Shown here: positions 20,101 through 30,060 of the stretch, in pieces
How the letters are laid out: each line of letters begins with the position of its first letter
Position numbering within the stretch: the first letter of the stretch is position 1
Source: Haemonchus contortus
Taxonomy: Eukaryota > Nematoda > Chromadorea > Rhabditida > Trichostrongylidae
Assembly: GCA_000469685.2 (NCBI GenBank)
Contig: LS997567.1
Location: 7,395,374 to 7,459,373 of the forward strand
DNA length: 64,000 nucleotides
Direction: 5' to 3'
The notes under the pieces: model-generated
Databases searched by the model: none
Seen by the model: the letters and a program-made list of their open reading frames with translations, nothing else
What the model was told of the DNA's origin: nothing
Made by a program: the position numbers and the translations under genes

Positions 20101-22952
20101 CTGAATATCTCCCAATTATACACACTATTTGCGGCGACCTAATGCTTCATTGTGAATGGTGTACACTTGATAAGGCCATTATAACACGGCCATATTGGGG
20201 CGTGTACGTCGGCTAAGCCTGTTTTCGTGCCCCTACGAAGCCCTGTCGAGGTCGTTTTTCGACCCGGCAATGGCAATGACCCTTCAAGTATTGATTATTT
20301 CCACAATCATTTCATCCAAAATAGGTTTTCCCAAAGGCGAAAGTTATTGTCTTCTTTTCATATGTATGTCGTTCTGTACTTCTGTACATACATATTTTAT
20401 ATACTTTTGAACGGAATTTTCGTAAACGGATTTTTCGATAATTCAGAAAAATTGAAAAAAAAACCTCGGGAAGCTCCGGTCCGGGGTCTCCAAACGTGTC
20501 ACTATCTGGTCCCTTGAAAAGTGCGTCAACTATCCGCTTGAAGTCGAATGAGTTACCTAAAATCTGTCTGGAAGGAGAATCAATAGAAAAAGGTGAGAAA
20601 TTCAGTCCGAACTGAGCTATTAGCAGGTACTTACTATTGATTTTCCCAGAAGAATCCGCTGCTGGATCATTCAGAGGGGACTGACCAATTTTCTTTTGTT
20701 GATCGAGCATTTGAAAAATACCCGACAAAATTCCACGTTGGCCAAAAAGTGTCGACGCCCATTCCTCCTTGGATATGGGATTGTTCACTTGAGCGGGGTC
20801 ATCTGAAATTTCGAGTTATGTTCACCTATTCGTAGGAAGGAAGTAGGGCACTCAAAGCCGGTAAGAATACTATAAGCATGGTTGGAAAACTCCATTATAT
20901 CGAGAGTGTCAAAGTTGCGCAGCCAAAATGGTGCTCAGAGGGTGGAGGCAAGAACACTTTTGTAGGTTACCCTTTCGAGTCATAATTTTTCATATCCTAC
21001 ATGAAATCCGAAATGGACTAGATTGCATACTAGGAGTCGAAATGGGCATTGTTGTCGGTTGAAGTCGAGCAATTTATCGTTTTTTCATGTGTCGACTGAG
21101 GAAGTATCTACATTACACTGACCCATGCACTTAATATCCTTTTGGCATTGGACAGGCACTAGACGGATTCAACAACTTAAGAAGACTGACTTTTAAGTTA
21201 AAAGTCCCAAACACGATTTGAAAATTGGTCATGGCGACCGGTTCAGGTCAGTAGATAGGGTGTTGCTTCATAAGGGAGATACGCCATGCATCCGAGTTCC
21301 ATTCACAGTAGCATGTGTAGCAAATAATTCGTATCTGACTGTTCTACGATTACCACCCGAATAAGGGTATTCCAAAGCCTTAAAAGGGGGAGGAAGTCTC
21401 TTTAGATCAGAGCAAGCACTATATCAGTTATTAGCTCTGCGATGATAAAAGATACAGTAGCGCTCAAAAGTGTTCGGTGAAATGCGTTTACGCTTTTTTG
21501 TTCATAACTTTTTTGTTAGTAAACCAAATCGCGCAAAATTTGGATATCTTTAGCTAGAGCATATTTCACCCTACCCAACAGTATTTGACTGCAAAGCTGC
21601 AATGTCCACAGGTAGAGCAAGGTGTTTGTGGCGGTAGCACATTTTGCTAAAATTAAAGTTGCTGGCGTCTGCACTTATTCCCACCTTATGTGCGTTTTTC
21701 TCATCTATGGTGTTCGGCATTACCGCTCGTACATTTTTGACATGACAAAAAAGAAAGAGATTCTAGAAAGACCATCATCAGTATTTGCAGTCGATTTTGA
21801 GTTCGTGCTCTTTGGAATATCTAGAACATGATCAGATTTTGGGATAATAGTGGTAAATATTCACAATACACCCACGCTCCAAATATAGAAATTTTGCATG
21901 ATTAGATCCAGTAGGAAAGGAGTTACGACTGAAAAGTACAAGTGAAGAGCCATTTCACCGAAGACTTTTGAGCGCTACTGTACGTGCATACTTTCCTTCA
22001 CCTACAACTCAAGGACCAAATCTAATGGCATATGATAGCAAGGGTCGGAATTTTCGGTAGTAAAAGGTTTTGCTGGATAACGGATTCTCCTGTTCAAAAT
22101 ACGTCATCAAAAGGGATAAGTGATAAAGTATCTCGACGTCTTCTAATCTCATTTCGGGCTGTGCCCTGCACTCGAATTCCTTGAAAGTCGCGGTGGCGTT
22201 TTGAATGCTTATGCAGCCTATACAATGTTTTGCGGTAACCACGTACAAGCCAATATTTCAAACCCTCAGAAGAATCTGGTACCAATCAATCGACCCCGTA
22301 GGAATGACAGGCTTGTCGTAGGATCGCTATAAATCCGGAGTCTGACCGGGATTCGATCCCTTGACATGTCTGTGATAAAGTGCGTCACTGAGACTTGCCA
22401 CCATAACAACTCCACCCTGAAATTGAGAATCAAATCCCTTTCAGTCAGTCCCCTGTAGAGTTCATGCCAGACCGTCCAAACCCATAGGTCGAGTTCCCAG
22501 ACCAAGGCCATCAGCAGAACCGCTCCCTTTGATTGTTTGAACGATGAAACGTTTCTTTTTCCATGCAAATATCGACGAAGCGAACTAAGGCACATGACGC
22601 TATTCTTCAACCATTTATTTCCCAGCCATTGCATTGATGAGATGAATTTGGGACCTTACAACGCGCTCTTCAAGTCTTTTTCATAGTCCCAGACCTGTCG
22701 TCGTTATCGCCATCATATCGAACATCGATCAATAATTTCATTTACACTTAATCTCTAGTTTAAGGAGCGGTTTTTTCTCATTCCATTACAAAAGGTGAAG
22801 TGGTAGGGGAGGCAGCCGATCGAGAAGCAGTAAAGAAAAGAATACAAACCTGCGAGGTTCTTCATATCGTTTTGTGCTTGAACCGAAATGGTGCCCAGGC
22901 TTTTATCCATAGTTCCTGGCTGGTTTGCAACTGACGACATGATGAATTTTCT
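14112..22952 (-). CDS. Six-exon host gene of unknown function (3' end not found)
   Basis: Six minus-strand exons join in one frame: 22952-22850 (ATG at 22940), 20802-20631, 20567-20465, 19988-19899, 18251-18098 and 14251-14112. Coding total is 750 nt, about 250 codons. Donors are CAG|GTTTGT, AA|GTACCT, GAG|GTTTTT, CAG|GTGATT, G|GTGAGT and CAG|GTAATG; acceptors end in TTTAG, TTTCAG, TTCCAG, TTTTTAG, TTTTCAG and TTTTAG. Every junction phase matches, which would be unlikely by chance. The start is chosen because TTTAG lies 12 nt upstream of the ATG, as at a nematode trans-splice site. The N terminus shows no signal peptide. Exon 4 contains LCNRLSCGDIYKAIDQF with two cysteines; exon 5 contains SLIHDPNGWETIGNLLSNPE; exon 6 is strongly acidic (DFGIEFKDGEESLPDVDFST). 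I do not recognise the family. The last exon ends in phase 0 with a donor, so more exons lie below 14112. The exon 3 donor is weak. Introns 1, 4 and 5 carry transposons. Confidence 0.75.
14640..15022 (+). repeat. SKQV-motif repeat, plus-strand copy
   Basis: Frame ending near 14852 reads FYPTISGIDFYHLFQTSKQV and then breaks. The following CTATTCAATAGCGGTTTGGA and TCAATATTAAGGTGTAATAT blocks are inverted copies of 15436-15530. It lies in intron 5 of the host gene, on the opposite strand. Confidence 0.55.
15165..15406 (-). repeat. tRNA-derived SINE copy in intron 5
   Basis: The minus strand starts GGAGGTAGTGTAGTGGCTAC (A box-like) and has CATGGGTTCAAATCCCAG (B box). It is the clearest tRNA-like head in the window. 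The body matches the copies at 28260 and 49765. Confidence 0.8.
15415..15655 (-). repeat. SKQV-motif repeat, best-preserved copy
   Basis: The minus strand is open for about 75 codons with GESYVKVFHPGTSEIDYLLL, then CFQKSKQVIQMLKEGRLLLR, then KLFNSGLEKKVLRFLIL. A good acceptor (GTGTTTTCAG) precedes AAGAGTAAGCAG. Its phase does not fit between host exons 5 and 6 (it would give a stop), so it is not an exon of that gene in the model given. Confidence 0.5.
16255..16620 (-). repeat. SKQV-motif repeat, degenerate tandem copies
   Basis: Minus strand has GAAGAGTAAGCAGGTTAAGC (SKQVKQ, then a stop). Just upstream, at 16607-16416, the frame RLQQMMNLMRSGFEPIRDKV is similar to the RLLLRKLFNSGLEKKV part of the copy at 15436. 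Together they look like a duplicated and decayed segment. Confidence 0.45.
16973..17348 (-). mobile_element. Family D element, intact copy (376 bp)
   Basis: Ends are imperfect inverted repeats: GGGTCCGGGAACTTCTCCC at left and GGAGAAGTTCCGTTACCCC at right. The copy is in intron 5 of the host gene and is in opposite orientation to the copy at 58449. It contains the frame MINQNDSSYESENQDCFEIE with a basic tail RRARRR read on the minus strand (17170-16961). Not a recognised autonomous transposon; a MITE-like non-autonomous element is the simplest call. Confidence 0.8.
18318..18402 (-). repeat. tRNA-like segment in intron 5
   Basis: The minus strand has GGGTTAAGCGGCTCTGAGTT and GGGGTTCGATCAAAG, the order and spacing of pol III A and B boxes. 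Stems of a true tRNA do not form well, so a tRNA-derived repeat is more likely. Confidence 0.35.
18480..18545 (+). repeat. SINE 3' fragment
   Basis: GAATGCCTGGCGCATCCTCG corresponds to GAATGCATGGCGCATACCTC at 38143 in the full plus-strand copy. Confidence 0.45.
18875..19064 (+). pseudogene. Second, inverted copy of mariner transposase 5' end
   Basis: Plus-strand mirror of the transposase start. It begins ATGTCTAATCGCAATTTCG, one T shorter than the right-arm copy, so it shifts frame after MSNRNF and reads VKFTSMSSNW instead of RQIYFYEF. It ends near 19064 at the PPTLD-equivalent codons, where the loop begins. It accounts for the long plus-strand open frame running through this element, which is not a gene. 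Confidence 0.9.
19065..19597 (-). pseudogene. Truncated mariner transposase (N-terminal half)
   Basis: Open frame from the ATG at 19597 (MSNRNF) running about 177 codons to the junction with the inverted left arm. It contains the paired helix-turn-helix DNA-binding region (NECTVQRWFQKFRAG; later SVHHTTVVRHLKQIGK) and reaches the first catalytic Asp in IVTCDEKWILYDN, continuing to QWLDQKEAPRH. At 19065 it runs into inverted-arm sequence and is no longer mariner protein. A full mariner transposase is about 340-350 residues, so the region with the HDNARPH and SPDLSPTDYHFF type motifs is absent. The protein could still bind terminal repeats but cannot catalyse transposition. Confidence 0.92.
20157..20280 (-). 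repeat. Family A fragment in intron 3
   Basis: Reverse complement of the left-central part of family A: CATTATAACACGGCCATATT, GTGTACGTCGGC and CCTGTCGAGGTCGTTTTTCG correspond to blocks near 34925-35020. It lies between exons 3 and 4 of the host gene. Confidence 0.65.
21455..21980. mobile_element. 526-bp MITE with Tc1-style ends
   Basis: Inverted ends CAGTAGCGCTCAAAAGTGTT at left and the complement of CAGTAGCGCTCAAAAGTCTT at right, about 30 bp with few mismatches, are flanked by TA duplications at 21453-21454 and 21981-21982. The interior carries no transposase motif; a 69-codon plus-strand open frame inside looks like chance. It sits in intron 1 of the 22952-14112 gene. TA target and CAGT ends suggest mobilisation by a Tc1/mariner transposase. 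Confidence 0.85.
22130..22417 (-). repeat. tRNA-derived SINE copy in intron 1
   Basis: B box region GGGATCGAATCCCGG on the minus strand; body blocks CTGGTACCAATCAATCGACC and TATGCAGCCTATACAATG match the family. It lies between exons 1 and 2 of the host gene. Confidence 0.75.
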
Positions 22953-22954
22953 CT
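22940..22954 (-). promoter_or_regulatory. Probable trans-splice (or cis-splice) acceptor before first exon
   Basis: On the minus strand the sequence reads TCATTTAG followed by 12 nt and then the ATG at 22940. An AG acceptor this close to a start codon is typical of spliced-leader addition in nematodes. It could equally be the acceptor of an internal exon if an unseen upstream exon continues the frame, since the 12 nt are open (RKFI). RNA 5' ends would decide. Confidence 0.45.
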
Positions 22955-24480
22955 AAATGATGACAGTTCATCAATTTTCCAGCAAAAAATCCAAAATGTC
23001 CCTTGAAATTGCTAATCCACTCCAAAAATTCCTATAACATCTATTGGTCTCTAATCCTACATGGGACCTTTCAATGGACATGTCAGATGTTGTCTATGAC
23101 TTTTTTCCCTCATCTCATTTTACTGTCTCGTCTTACTTGTTACAATATTTACTTCAGTAACAAGTACAGAAGTACATGGAGCAGTTGAGTTAAACGACTA
23201 ATAAGGAGAGGAACCACAAAAACGGGTGCCCATTCAATTAGAAATGGACTGAAAGCTGTACCCCACAGAAAATAGCTTGGGATCAAGAAGTGCAAGTCCG
23301 GCCGAACAATTTTCGAGCGAAAAGTGGCCTATCTGTTCAGTTCAAGGCCTCTACTGACTTTCATCCCACATACACAGATGCACTTAGGGTTGTAGTAGGT
23401 AAAAAACTACTTTCGGAGTAGTGGTAATTTTCCAAGTGACCAACCATCTGCTGTGTACCAGATAGTTCATAGTTGAAACTTGTTTCAGAGGATCGCTCTC
23501 CTCTCTCTATCATGGTGGTGTAAGGAAATGGAAAGGGAAGCTTGGAACAGGAAATTTAAAGTGAAAGCGATCAATAGGATACCTGCCGAATCACTATCAA
23601 TCGATTTCAAATCCTTTTCAAAAAAAAAAGCTAGCTCACGAGCAAGTTACGAGGGGTGGCCTGGCATCATCTTCTCATAGTACACCTCAAAATAGTCAGT
23701 GAGCACCTTGTGATCGAGCATACACACAACAGTTTATAACTAGCAATTCATACCAGTGACTATTAATTTGTAACCTATTATAATTGGCTCAATGTTGAAT
23801 ATTTTCGATGTTCAACACTTTTTACCGCCATTTATAATCGATCTGGCCTTTAATTTGACGTTATGACGCTCCTTATAGGTCATATATAAGTCCTCATAAA
23901 CAATATGTAACGCACACTAGATTGGCTTATAAAATCAGAAAACACAAATAAACAAGGAAACAAACAGATGATGTTTTCGCTGGTTGAAGTTATTTCATTC
24001 TCCTCTTAAATCTGCTTGTAATTTTGATGTATCTGCATAAATTGTTAGGTAGATACTAGAAAGCTTTCGGAAGGGAAAGTTCCATTTCACAGGTTTATGC
24101 TCTCTACTGCCCATCTTCGATTCCATTACGGCAACTTACGCAACATGAATTAAAAATAGTTGATAAAATTCAGAATTCCACACAAGCTACATTTACAACC
24201 ATTTTTCTGCTCTGGTGTTTGAGACCGCACAACTTTTTACAGATTTTCGTTTTTTACTTCAAAAGCATAGATAATTTTTAAATTGTATTTGACAGTACAA
24301 AAACATAGTGCCAGGTCCTGGGAATCAACAGCCCGACTCCACGGAATATTCCGAAATTCCTGAGTATACAGTTTGGTGACCAGATTCATGTCAAGTTCAT
24401 TCAACAAGTGTTTTTGGTGGCCCTCTAGGAAGTGGCTGATCATTGACCGGTGGCCGTATAAGTAAGTCAAGTATTTCTAA
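22955..24480. other. Upstream of the host gene; nothing certain
   Basis: The region 5' of the first exon of the host gene. It is A/T-rich with no recognised exon or repeat. A promoter, if trans-splicing is right, would lie somewhere here but cannot be pinpointed. Confidence 0.4.
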
Positions 24481-24489
24481 CTATGGGCC

Positions 24490-24910
24490 TCTTTAACATC
24501 GGCGGAGGACGGAGCAAAAACCCCTTTCTCAGTGAAAGGATTCTCATCCAAGGGCATCCCTGGTATGAATCAGCCGGTGGATGTTGACCATGACGAATTG
24601 CTCACTGATTACTTTTGATGACAATTTTCAGAAAACCTAGTTGAACAGGCTGGAAGCGGTCGGAATTGGGAAAACCTTGAGCGACTAGCGGTTTTCCGTT
24701 AGTATCATCAACTCTTCGGTTGATGGTAAAGTTTTGCTCCCTCTGAAGATCTACTAGTTTGATTGTGCCTGCATGCAAATTCTGCCTTACCCGATGACAA
24801 TGGCCATTGTGAATTACGCCCCGAAAATTCGCGTCACCCTCAGTGACCTCAATGGGCCGAACAATGATTTCCTTTCGCCGTCAGAGAAGACAGCAAAAAA
24901 GACTAAACAA
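24490..24910 (+). other. Short coding-like frames, unassigned
   Basis: The plus strand reads SAEDGAKTPFSVKGFSSKGI, then PGMNQPVDVDHDELLTDYF and a stop near 24618. Further on (24773-24910) it reads IVNYAPKIRVTLSDLNGPNN. Possibly remnants of one coding sequence. No family is recognised. Confidence 0.25.
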
Positions 24911-25341
24911 AAAGCAACAAGTATAAAGCAAAACTTATTGGTATCAGTTATTCGTTTGAGTCCCTTTGGGTTGCGCCATGCATTCTGCCTTTGTAGGGAA
25001 TTTCATCTACATGGGATGTCAAACTGCCAGATAGTTTCATTCACGCTTGTTAGCAGGACCACAAGCAGTATTGCCATCCATCCTGATGAGTTCGCTACAG
25101 GGTGGAAACACCAAAGTGTGCAGGACTGCACCCATGACATCGCTTAAATGTGCTTTGAATTCATAATAGCCAAAAAAATCATGAAAGAACTCATGGATTT
25201 ACGCCTCTACCTCTCTTTCCCCATTCCTGTTCTATTGCCTCTTCCTTCCTCTCGTCGTTATTTAACAAGGACGCAGCTTTTTTTGCTCGGCTATTCACTT
25301 TCTGGTATTCCAACAATGGGGCTAGACAACGATGAAAATGG

Positions 25342-25480
25342 GGAGACGGGCAGTTGAACTGATTTTGTAAAATCGATTAGCCGCACGCGGCAGTCGCGGA
25401 CCAGCTGTCCCGTTATTGCAGTTCCAGCATTCTCCATACACCTCGATCGATACGCGATTATTATTTTTTGCATGATCTTA
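25342..25480 (+). repeat. Family C partial copy
   Basis: GGGGAGACGGGCAGTTGAAC, ATCGATTAGCCGCACGCGGC and TCGATCGATACGCGATTATT match the left two-thirds of family C. The GC-rich right end is missing. Confidence 0.7.
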
Positions 25481-25489
25481 TTGTTACTC

Positions 25490-28117
25490 TTTTTATTACT
25501 TTATTCTATTCTCTTTATTCTTTTTGAAAGCGATCGATAGAGCGCACTCAAATGTATCTGGGGGTAATGAGCCTGGACGACGCAAGTGAAATGCCCGATT
25601 CCTGACCTCAAACCCATCTAAGAGCGATAGGAATACCAACCGTTCATATGTAACAGGAATCGGGAAAGGGACTGAGGACATTTTAAAAAATACACGTATA
25701 ACTTTTAAAAAAATAGAGGTTGCACTTAGAAAGTGTACTTTAATTCCTCCTCGACATTAGAAGGTGAGCAGGTTTTTTGGGGCGAAATAAAACAAATTGA
25801 TTCGATGGTACAGAAAGATAAATTGAGATTTTCTATGATACAACGCGGTAGAAATTCCTAAAATATTACCGTACCGTAAATCATCAAAAAACTGCGACAT
25901 TTTCGAAATTTTCATGGTGCTCAAACTGTACAGGGCAGAATTACCTGGGGAACGCCCTGTTGACAGCACTCCCACTCCCTTTAGACGGAACCTAGACCCA
26001 AGCAATTATGCGCTTGTCCTACTGCCGTATCGCCTACCCTATAACATCGATCAGCTTCGGGCGATATAGGCGAATATTATAACTAGACAGATTGGACTGG
26101 TTCCATTTAATGATAGAAAAAAGAGGGATTTATAATGAAAAAGCTGTTACAACGAACCCTCAGAGCCTCATTGACCTCATTTGTTTTCTGGGTTCTTGCA
26201 TGAGTAGATATCACAATGATGGCACATGTAATATATGATAATATTCTCATGGAACCCTAAAACATAATGAACGATTATCGATCGATTGTTTACGGCATGT
26301 TTTCCTAAAAACTAAACTACAAAACGTAAACTACAAGCATTGTTATGTAATAAATGTGAGCCTACTGGAACGATGCGATGATGGCGGTAGATTAGTGGAA
26401 ATCCAGTTTTTTCTGTCCTGAAACTGTCACCTATTTACTCGTTCAATACAATTTTTCTCATTGAACTCAATGAAGTAATGTAATAAAGTAAAATCATGGA
26501 TTTATAATCCTCGTAATAAGTATATCAACACTAAATGTTCACATAACGAATCAGATGGAAAGAAAAGGAAGGAAAGAAGGAGTGGAAGGAAAAATGGAGT
26601 AGCATTTCCTTCCATGTACGTCGAAATGGCTATACAACAGAAAGAAGAGAAACAGGAAAGAATAAAGGAAAGAAAATCAGAAGAAGAAGAATGAAAGAGA
26701 GAAGGAGAGGAAGGAGGAGGTAAAGGAGGAAATAAATAAACAAACAAATAAACAAATAAAGAAACGAGGGAGGAATAGAAGCAAGAAAATCTTTCGAGTC
26801 AATACACAACAGCTTTAATAAAGACTATATATGTGGAGCTAAAATGTTCTGTGAATACACAGGAAGGTTATAGGAATTCGAGTTACAGTACTCTAGTACT
26901 ACATTACAGTAGGAAACACCGAGTTCCAATTTCCCTAGAGAAATGCACAGGAAAAACAGATGAGGAAATGGAAATGCTGTGAGAACGAAAATGTGTGAGT
27001 GTGGTGAGCGGTAGTGGATGGCAGCCAGGAGGCAAACGGCAGCGTCAGATCGAGATTCTTTGCTGATCATGAAGTGATTTCGTTGGGGGGTTGAAGATGG
27101 TGATGGAAAAGCAGTTTAGCGATGAATTTCTGTTGCCGTAGGCATCTAGACATTGGCATGAGTCATGCGCGTTCAAGTAGCCAAGGACGTTAGAAAGACG
27201 ATCTGCCTTATTCAGCAAAACCCGTTTCCATGACAGGAACCGATCGCCTACACCAGATTGAGGCAACTAATACTTTCAATCGAAATGTGTCATTCATTTG
27301 TCATCCATCATCTCGTTTAACAACACACTTTTTTTTTTATGTAATTATAGTTTTTTTTGCTGACATGTAATTGATAGCCTTTCCTGTTACTGGTATACTG
27401 TTGGTCATCAGCGTAAGTACATTCCATTCTGGTATAAGTGAGCTGTACCCCTAAGTACGCCCGCAGGTGTCCCATTTTTCATGGGCTCTCGGCGCTTTTC
27501 TGGTGTCCCCAGTACCACTCAGATGTTCAGGTGGGTAAGCGAGTGAAGAGCTCCCGGTCCAAACCTGTAGAGCAAAAGCATCACAACGTTTTAAGCTCCT
27601 ATCAACCCCAGTCTCCCTGCCGGAACGTTCCTGGGAATCCAGGAGTGGTGTAGGGATTGCAGAGTGGAGTTCAAAATGGGGTCCTACAATTTTCGTCAGT
27701 GCCCCAGTTTCAGGACAACGTGCAGCTTATTTCTGACGCTTGTTTATTTTTTATTAATCGATCGGAAGCTTGTCAATTGCCTTTCAACCAGCTTCTCAAG
27801 GAGCTGTTTACTCTCTACCTGTTGTTACTGTAACTTTTATTTCAACTCTTGCATTACAAACTTCATCCGCGTCTGGTTCTAACAGATATATCACATTTCT
27901 GCCTCACATGTGGCACATTTATGATGTCGAACTATCACGCGTTATCATCCCTATTCGACACTTATCTTTACAATATAAACCAGCTTTGGGCAATCGCCAG
28001 TGTAAGATAGGGCTGATCAGGCTCTTTTACAAGCTGCCTCTTGCTCGTAACAAGGCAGCCACGAAGAATCTCACTTTCATGACTATTAGTCAGACAGCGA
28101 AGAGCCTTATTTACGTG
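25490..28117. other. Gene-poor stretch
   Basis: Holds the purine-rich tract at 26540-26770 and scattered short frames. A minus frame at 27266-27045 (LSNVLGYLNAHDSCQCLDAY) has no confirmed splice partners. Confidence 0.4.
26540..26770 (+). repeat. Purine-rich tract
   Basis: Mostly A and G over about 230 bp (GAAAGAAAAGGAAGG, GAGAAGGAGAGG), ending in AAATAAACAAACAAATAAAC. The reverse strand gives a low-complexity open frame that is not a gene. Confidence 0.8.
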
Positions 28118-28240
28118 TAGGCATGTTTATTCATCAAAAAGTAACCAGGAGAAGCAACAGTAAAGTCTCAGGCATTGATCAGTTCCATTCAAAGGATGCC
28201 CCTCGCACCCTCGCATCCGAACTCCATCTAGAAGCCTTAT
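28118..28240 (-). repeat. SINE 3' fragment duplicated beside a full copy
   Basis: TTATTTACGTGTAGGC to CTCGCATCCGAACTCCATCT is repeated, in part, just downstream (GCCTTATTTACGTGTGGGCG at 28234). This suggests a local tandem duplication of SINE tail plus flank. Confidence 0.55.
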
Positions 28241-28259
28241 TTACGTGTGGGCGCACTTA

Positions 28260-28543
28260 TTCAGCAATCAGTAAGCGTGAGTGGTGAAGGATAAAGTCTT
28301 CGACACCGATCAATACTCGCCCTCGACTTCCATTCAGAATCGTTGTGACGCATTGAATAGGTATGTGGCCTATACATGAATTGCGGTTGTTAACCGATGT
28401 ACAGGTCAGTGCGTTATTCTTCGCTGACCAGTCTGGTACCGGTTAAGGGATGGAAGGCCAGATTGGTCAAAGCGGGTACCGCGATCCAATCCCCAGGCCA
28501 CGCGCATGTGATAGTGCGCTACTTGTCAGTACACTACCTCCGC
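28260..28543 (-). repeat. tRNA-derived SINE copy
   Basis: The minus strand starts GGAGGTAGTGTACTGACAAG and has TGGGGATTGGATCGCGG at the B-box position. Blocks CTCGACTTCCATTCAGAATC and TGTGGCCTATACATGAATTG (plus strand) are diagnostic. Confidence 0.78.
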
Positions 28544-28971
28544 TCTATAAATGACGATATTCGATCTTAGAGAACATGCTGCTTTTTGCTTGCTTTAATT
28601 TGCTCGCTGCCAAAAACTGCTATTTATTCGACTAACCCGCATGCCCTGCCCCAAAACAATTCTTAGTTAAAATATGAGCTACTAAAGCTGAAGAATTTGA
28701 GTGATAGGAGCTTTTTTATATTTGAAATAGAACTTCATCTCGATTTAATCTCCAAAATAGATCTATAAATTTAATTTCGTTCCCCAATTTCACGAAAAAT
28801 TCTTTCCATGCCCTCTGACTGCAGAAATTCTTCATTTTTGTTCCTCTCGGCGTCACGTGACCTAGTCAGACCGGTTCTTACCAGCCTCATGGGGAGTGCA
28901 CATGTAATAGCGCTTGTAACTTTCTTGACTTTCTCAATGAACCCAAAAAAACCTCAGAAGCTCAAAAAAAG

Positions 28972-29232
28972 GGAGGCGGGCGTTAGAAACGTTTTTGGGT
29001 AATCGATTCGCCGCACGCGGCTGTCGCGGACCACTCATTCACCGTTATTACAGCTCTAACGTTCTTCATACAGCTCAATCGATACGCGATCATTATTTTA
29101 TGCATAATTCTACTATTAGTACTTTTGTTCTTGTATTTCTTACCTACTGCTGCATCCTGCTACATTCCTTCGCGCGCGACGCCCCTCTCACCGCGACGCG
29201 ACCATTTCGTTCCTCACAACGCACCACACCCT
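28972..29232 (+). mobile_element. Family C MITE, plus-strand copy
   Basis: Starts GGGAGGCGGGCGTTAGAAAC, has ATCGATTCGCCGCACGCGGC, and ends ACAACGCACCACACCC. It matches the copy at 53865-54132 over its full length. Confidence 0.75.
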
Positions 29233-29379
29233 CAAAAAAATAATGTTGCTTAATGAGGAAATGCTCAACTGAGTTTCATTTTCCACTAGACTGCCGAGGT
29301 ACTTGAAATATCACATTTCAACAGAACATTACTTTCTAATCCTGGAACCCCTGCACCCATGGAGAATGCAATATCATTG

Positions 29380-30060
29380 TTATGGTTTTTTGGTCACTCC
29401 GCCTATGTTTCATTAGCGAAAATGGAACAGCAGCAGAAGGTGCTGTTAAAACGTTCATAGCCCGAAGATTGAGTCTAGCCACAGAAAGGAGTCCATTAAA
29501 ATGAGGGTTTTTATAGAACCCATAGGAAAAGACATAAATTTGAAGGCCACGTTCACGACAATTTCGAGGTAACCTTTTTAGGTCATAAAGGCGAAAGTAT
29601 TGGTGAAGAATAGTGCATCGGTGGCGAAGAAACTGAGAAAATCTAACGACTTCGCGAAAGAGGCTGCCCAAAAATTGATGGAAGTAAAGATTGTACGTGA
29701 TTATCATGATGCAAAGACATGGAAGAGGTATTCGGACGAGATTTCTGGTTTTGCAATCGAGTAAAGAACTGACATCTACCCAAAAATGTTCAAAACTGTC
29801 TTTCCTGAGTCATAACTGGTTGTTTGAAATCTATTATGTTCCTTTGACCTTCTACAACTCGTCCACCTTTGGGCGTGGCTTACAGCCGCTACAACTTTGA
29901 GCCCTTACAACGACCTATCTACACCGTTATCCGATCTGACAGTGATGCACTTAGTAACGAGCAGGATCACGATCTACTCTCTGGGTAGGGAGGGAAGGGG
30001 GGAGGGGGAAGAAAATTTCGGAAACCATGAACTGCGCCTTTAAGACGTAGACCCAGCGAG
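29380..30060 (+). repeat. Family B repeat, long copy
   Basis: A roughly 680-bp unit shared with 44105-44670. Common blocks are GGTGGCGAAGAAA, a CGCGAAAGAGGC / CGCAAAAGAGGC block, GAGGTATTCGGACGAGATTT, ACTCGTCCACCTTTGGGCGT, CCGATCTGACAG and a final ATGAACTGCGCCTTTAAGAC. No terminal inverted repeat is clear. It contains a G-rich run at 29983-30008. Confidence 0.65.

Noticed and set aside
22266..22634. 122-codon minus-strand frame as a gene
   Set aside because: Much of it is antisense to the SINE copy at 22130-22417.
26502..27070. Minus-strand Phe/Ser/Pro-rich frames as membrane proteins
   Set aside because: They come from the purine-rich tract; low complexity.
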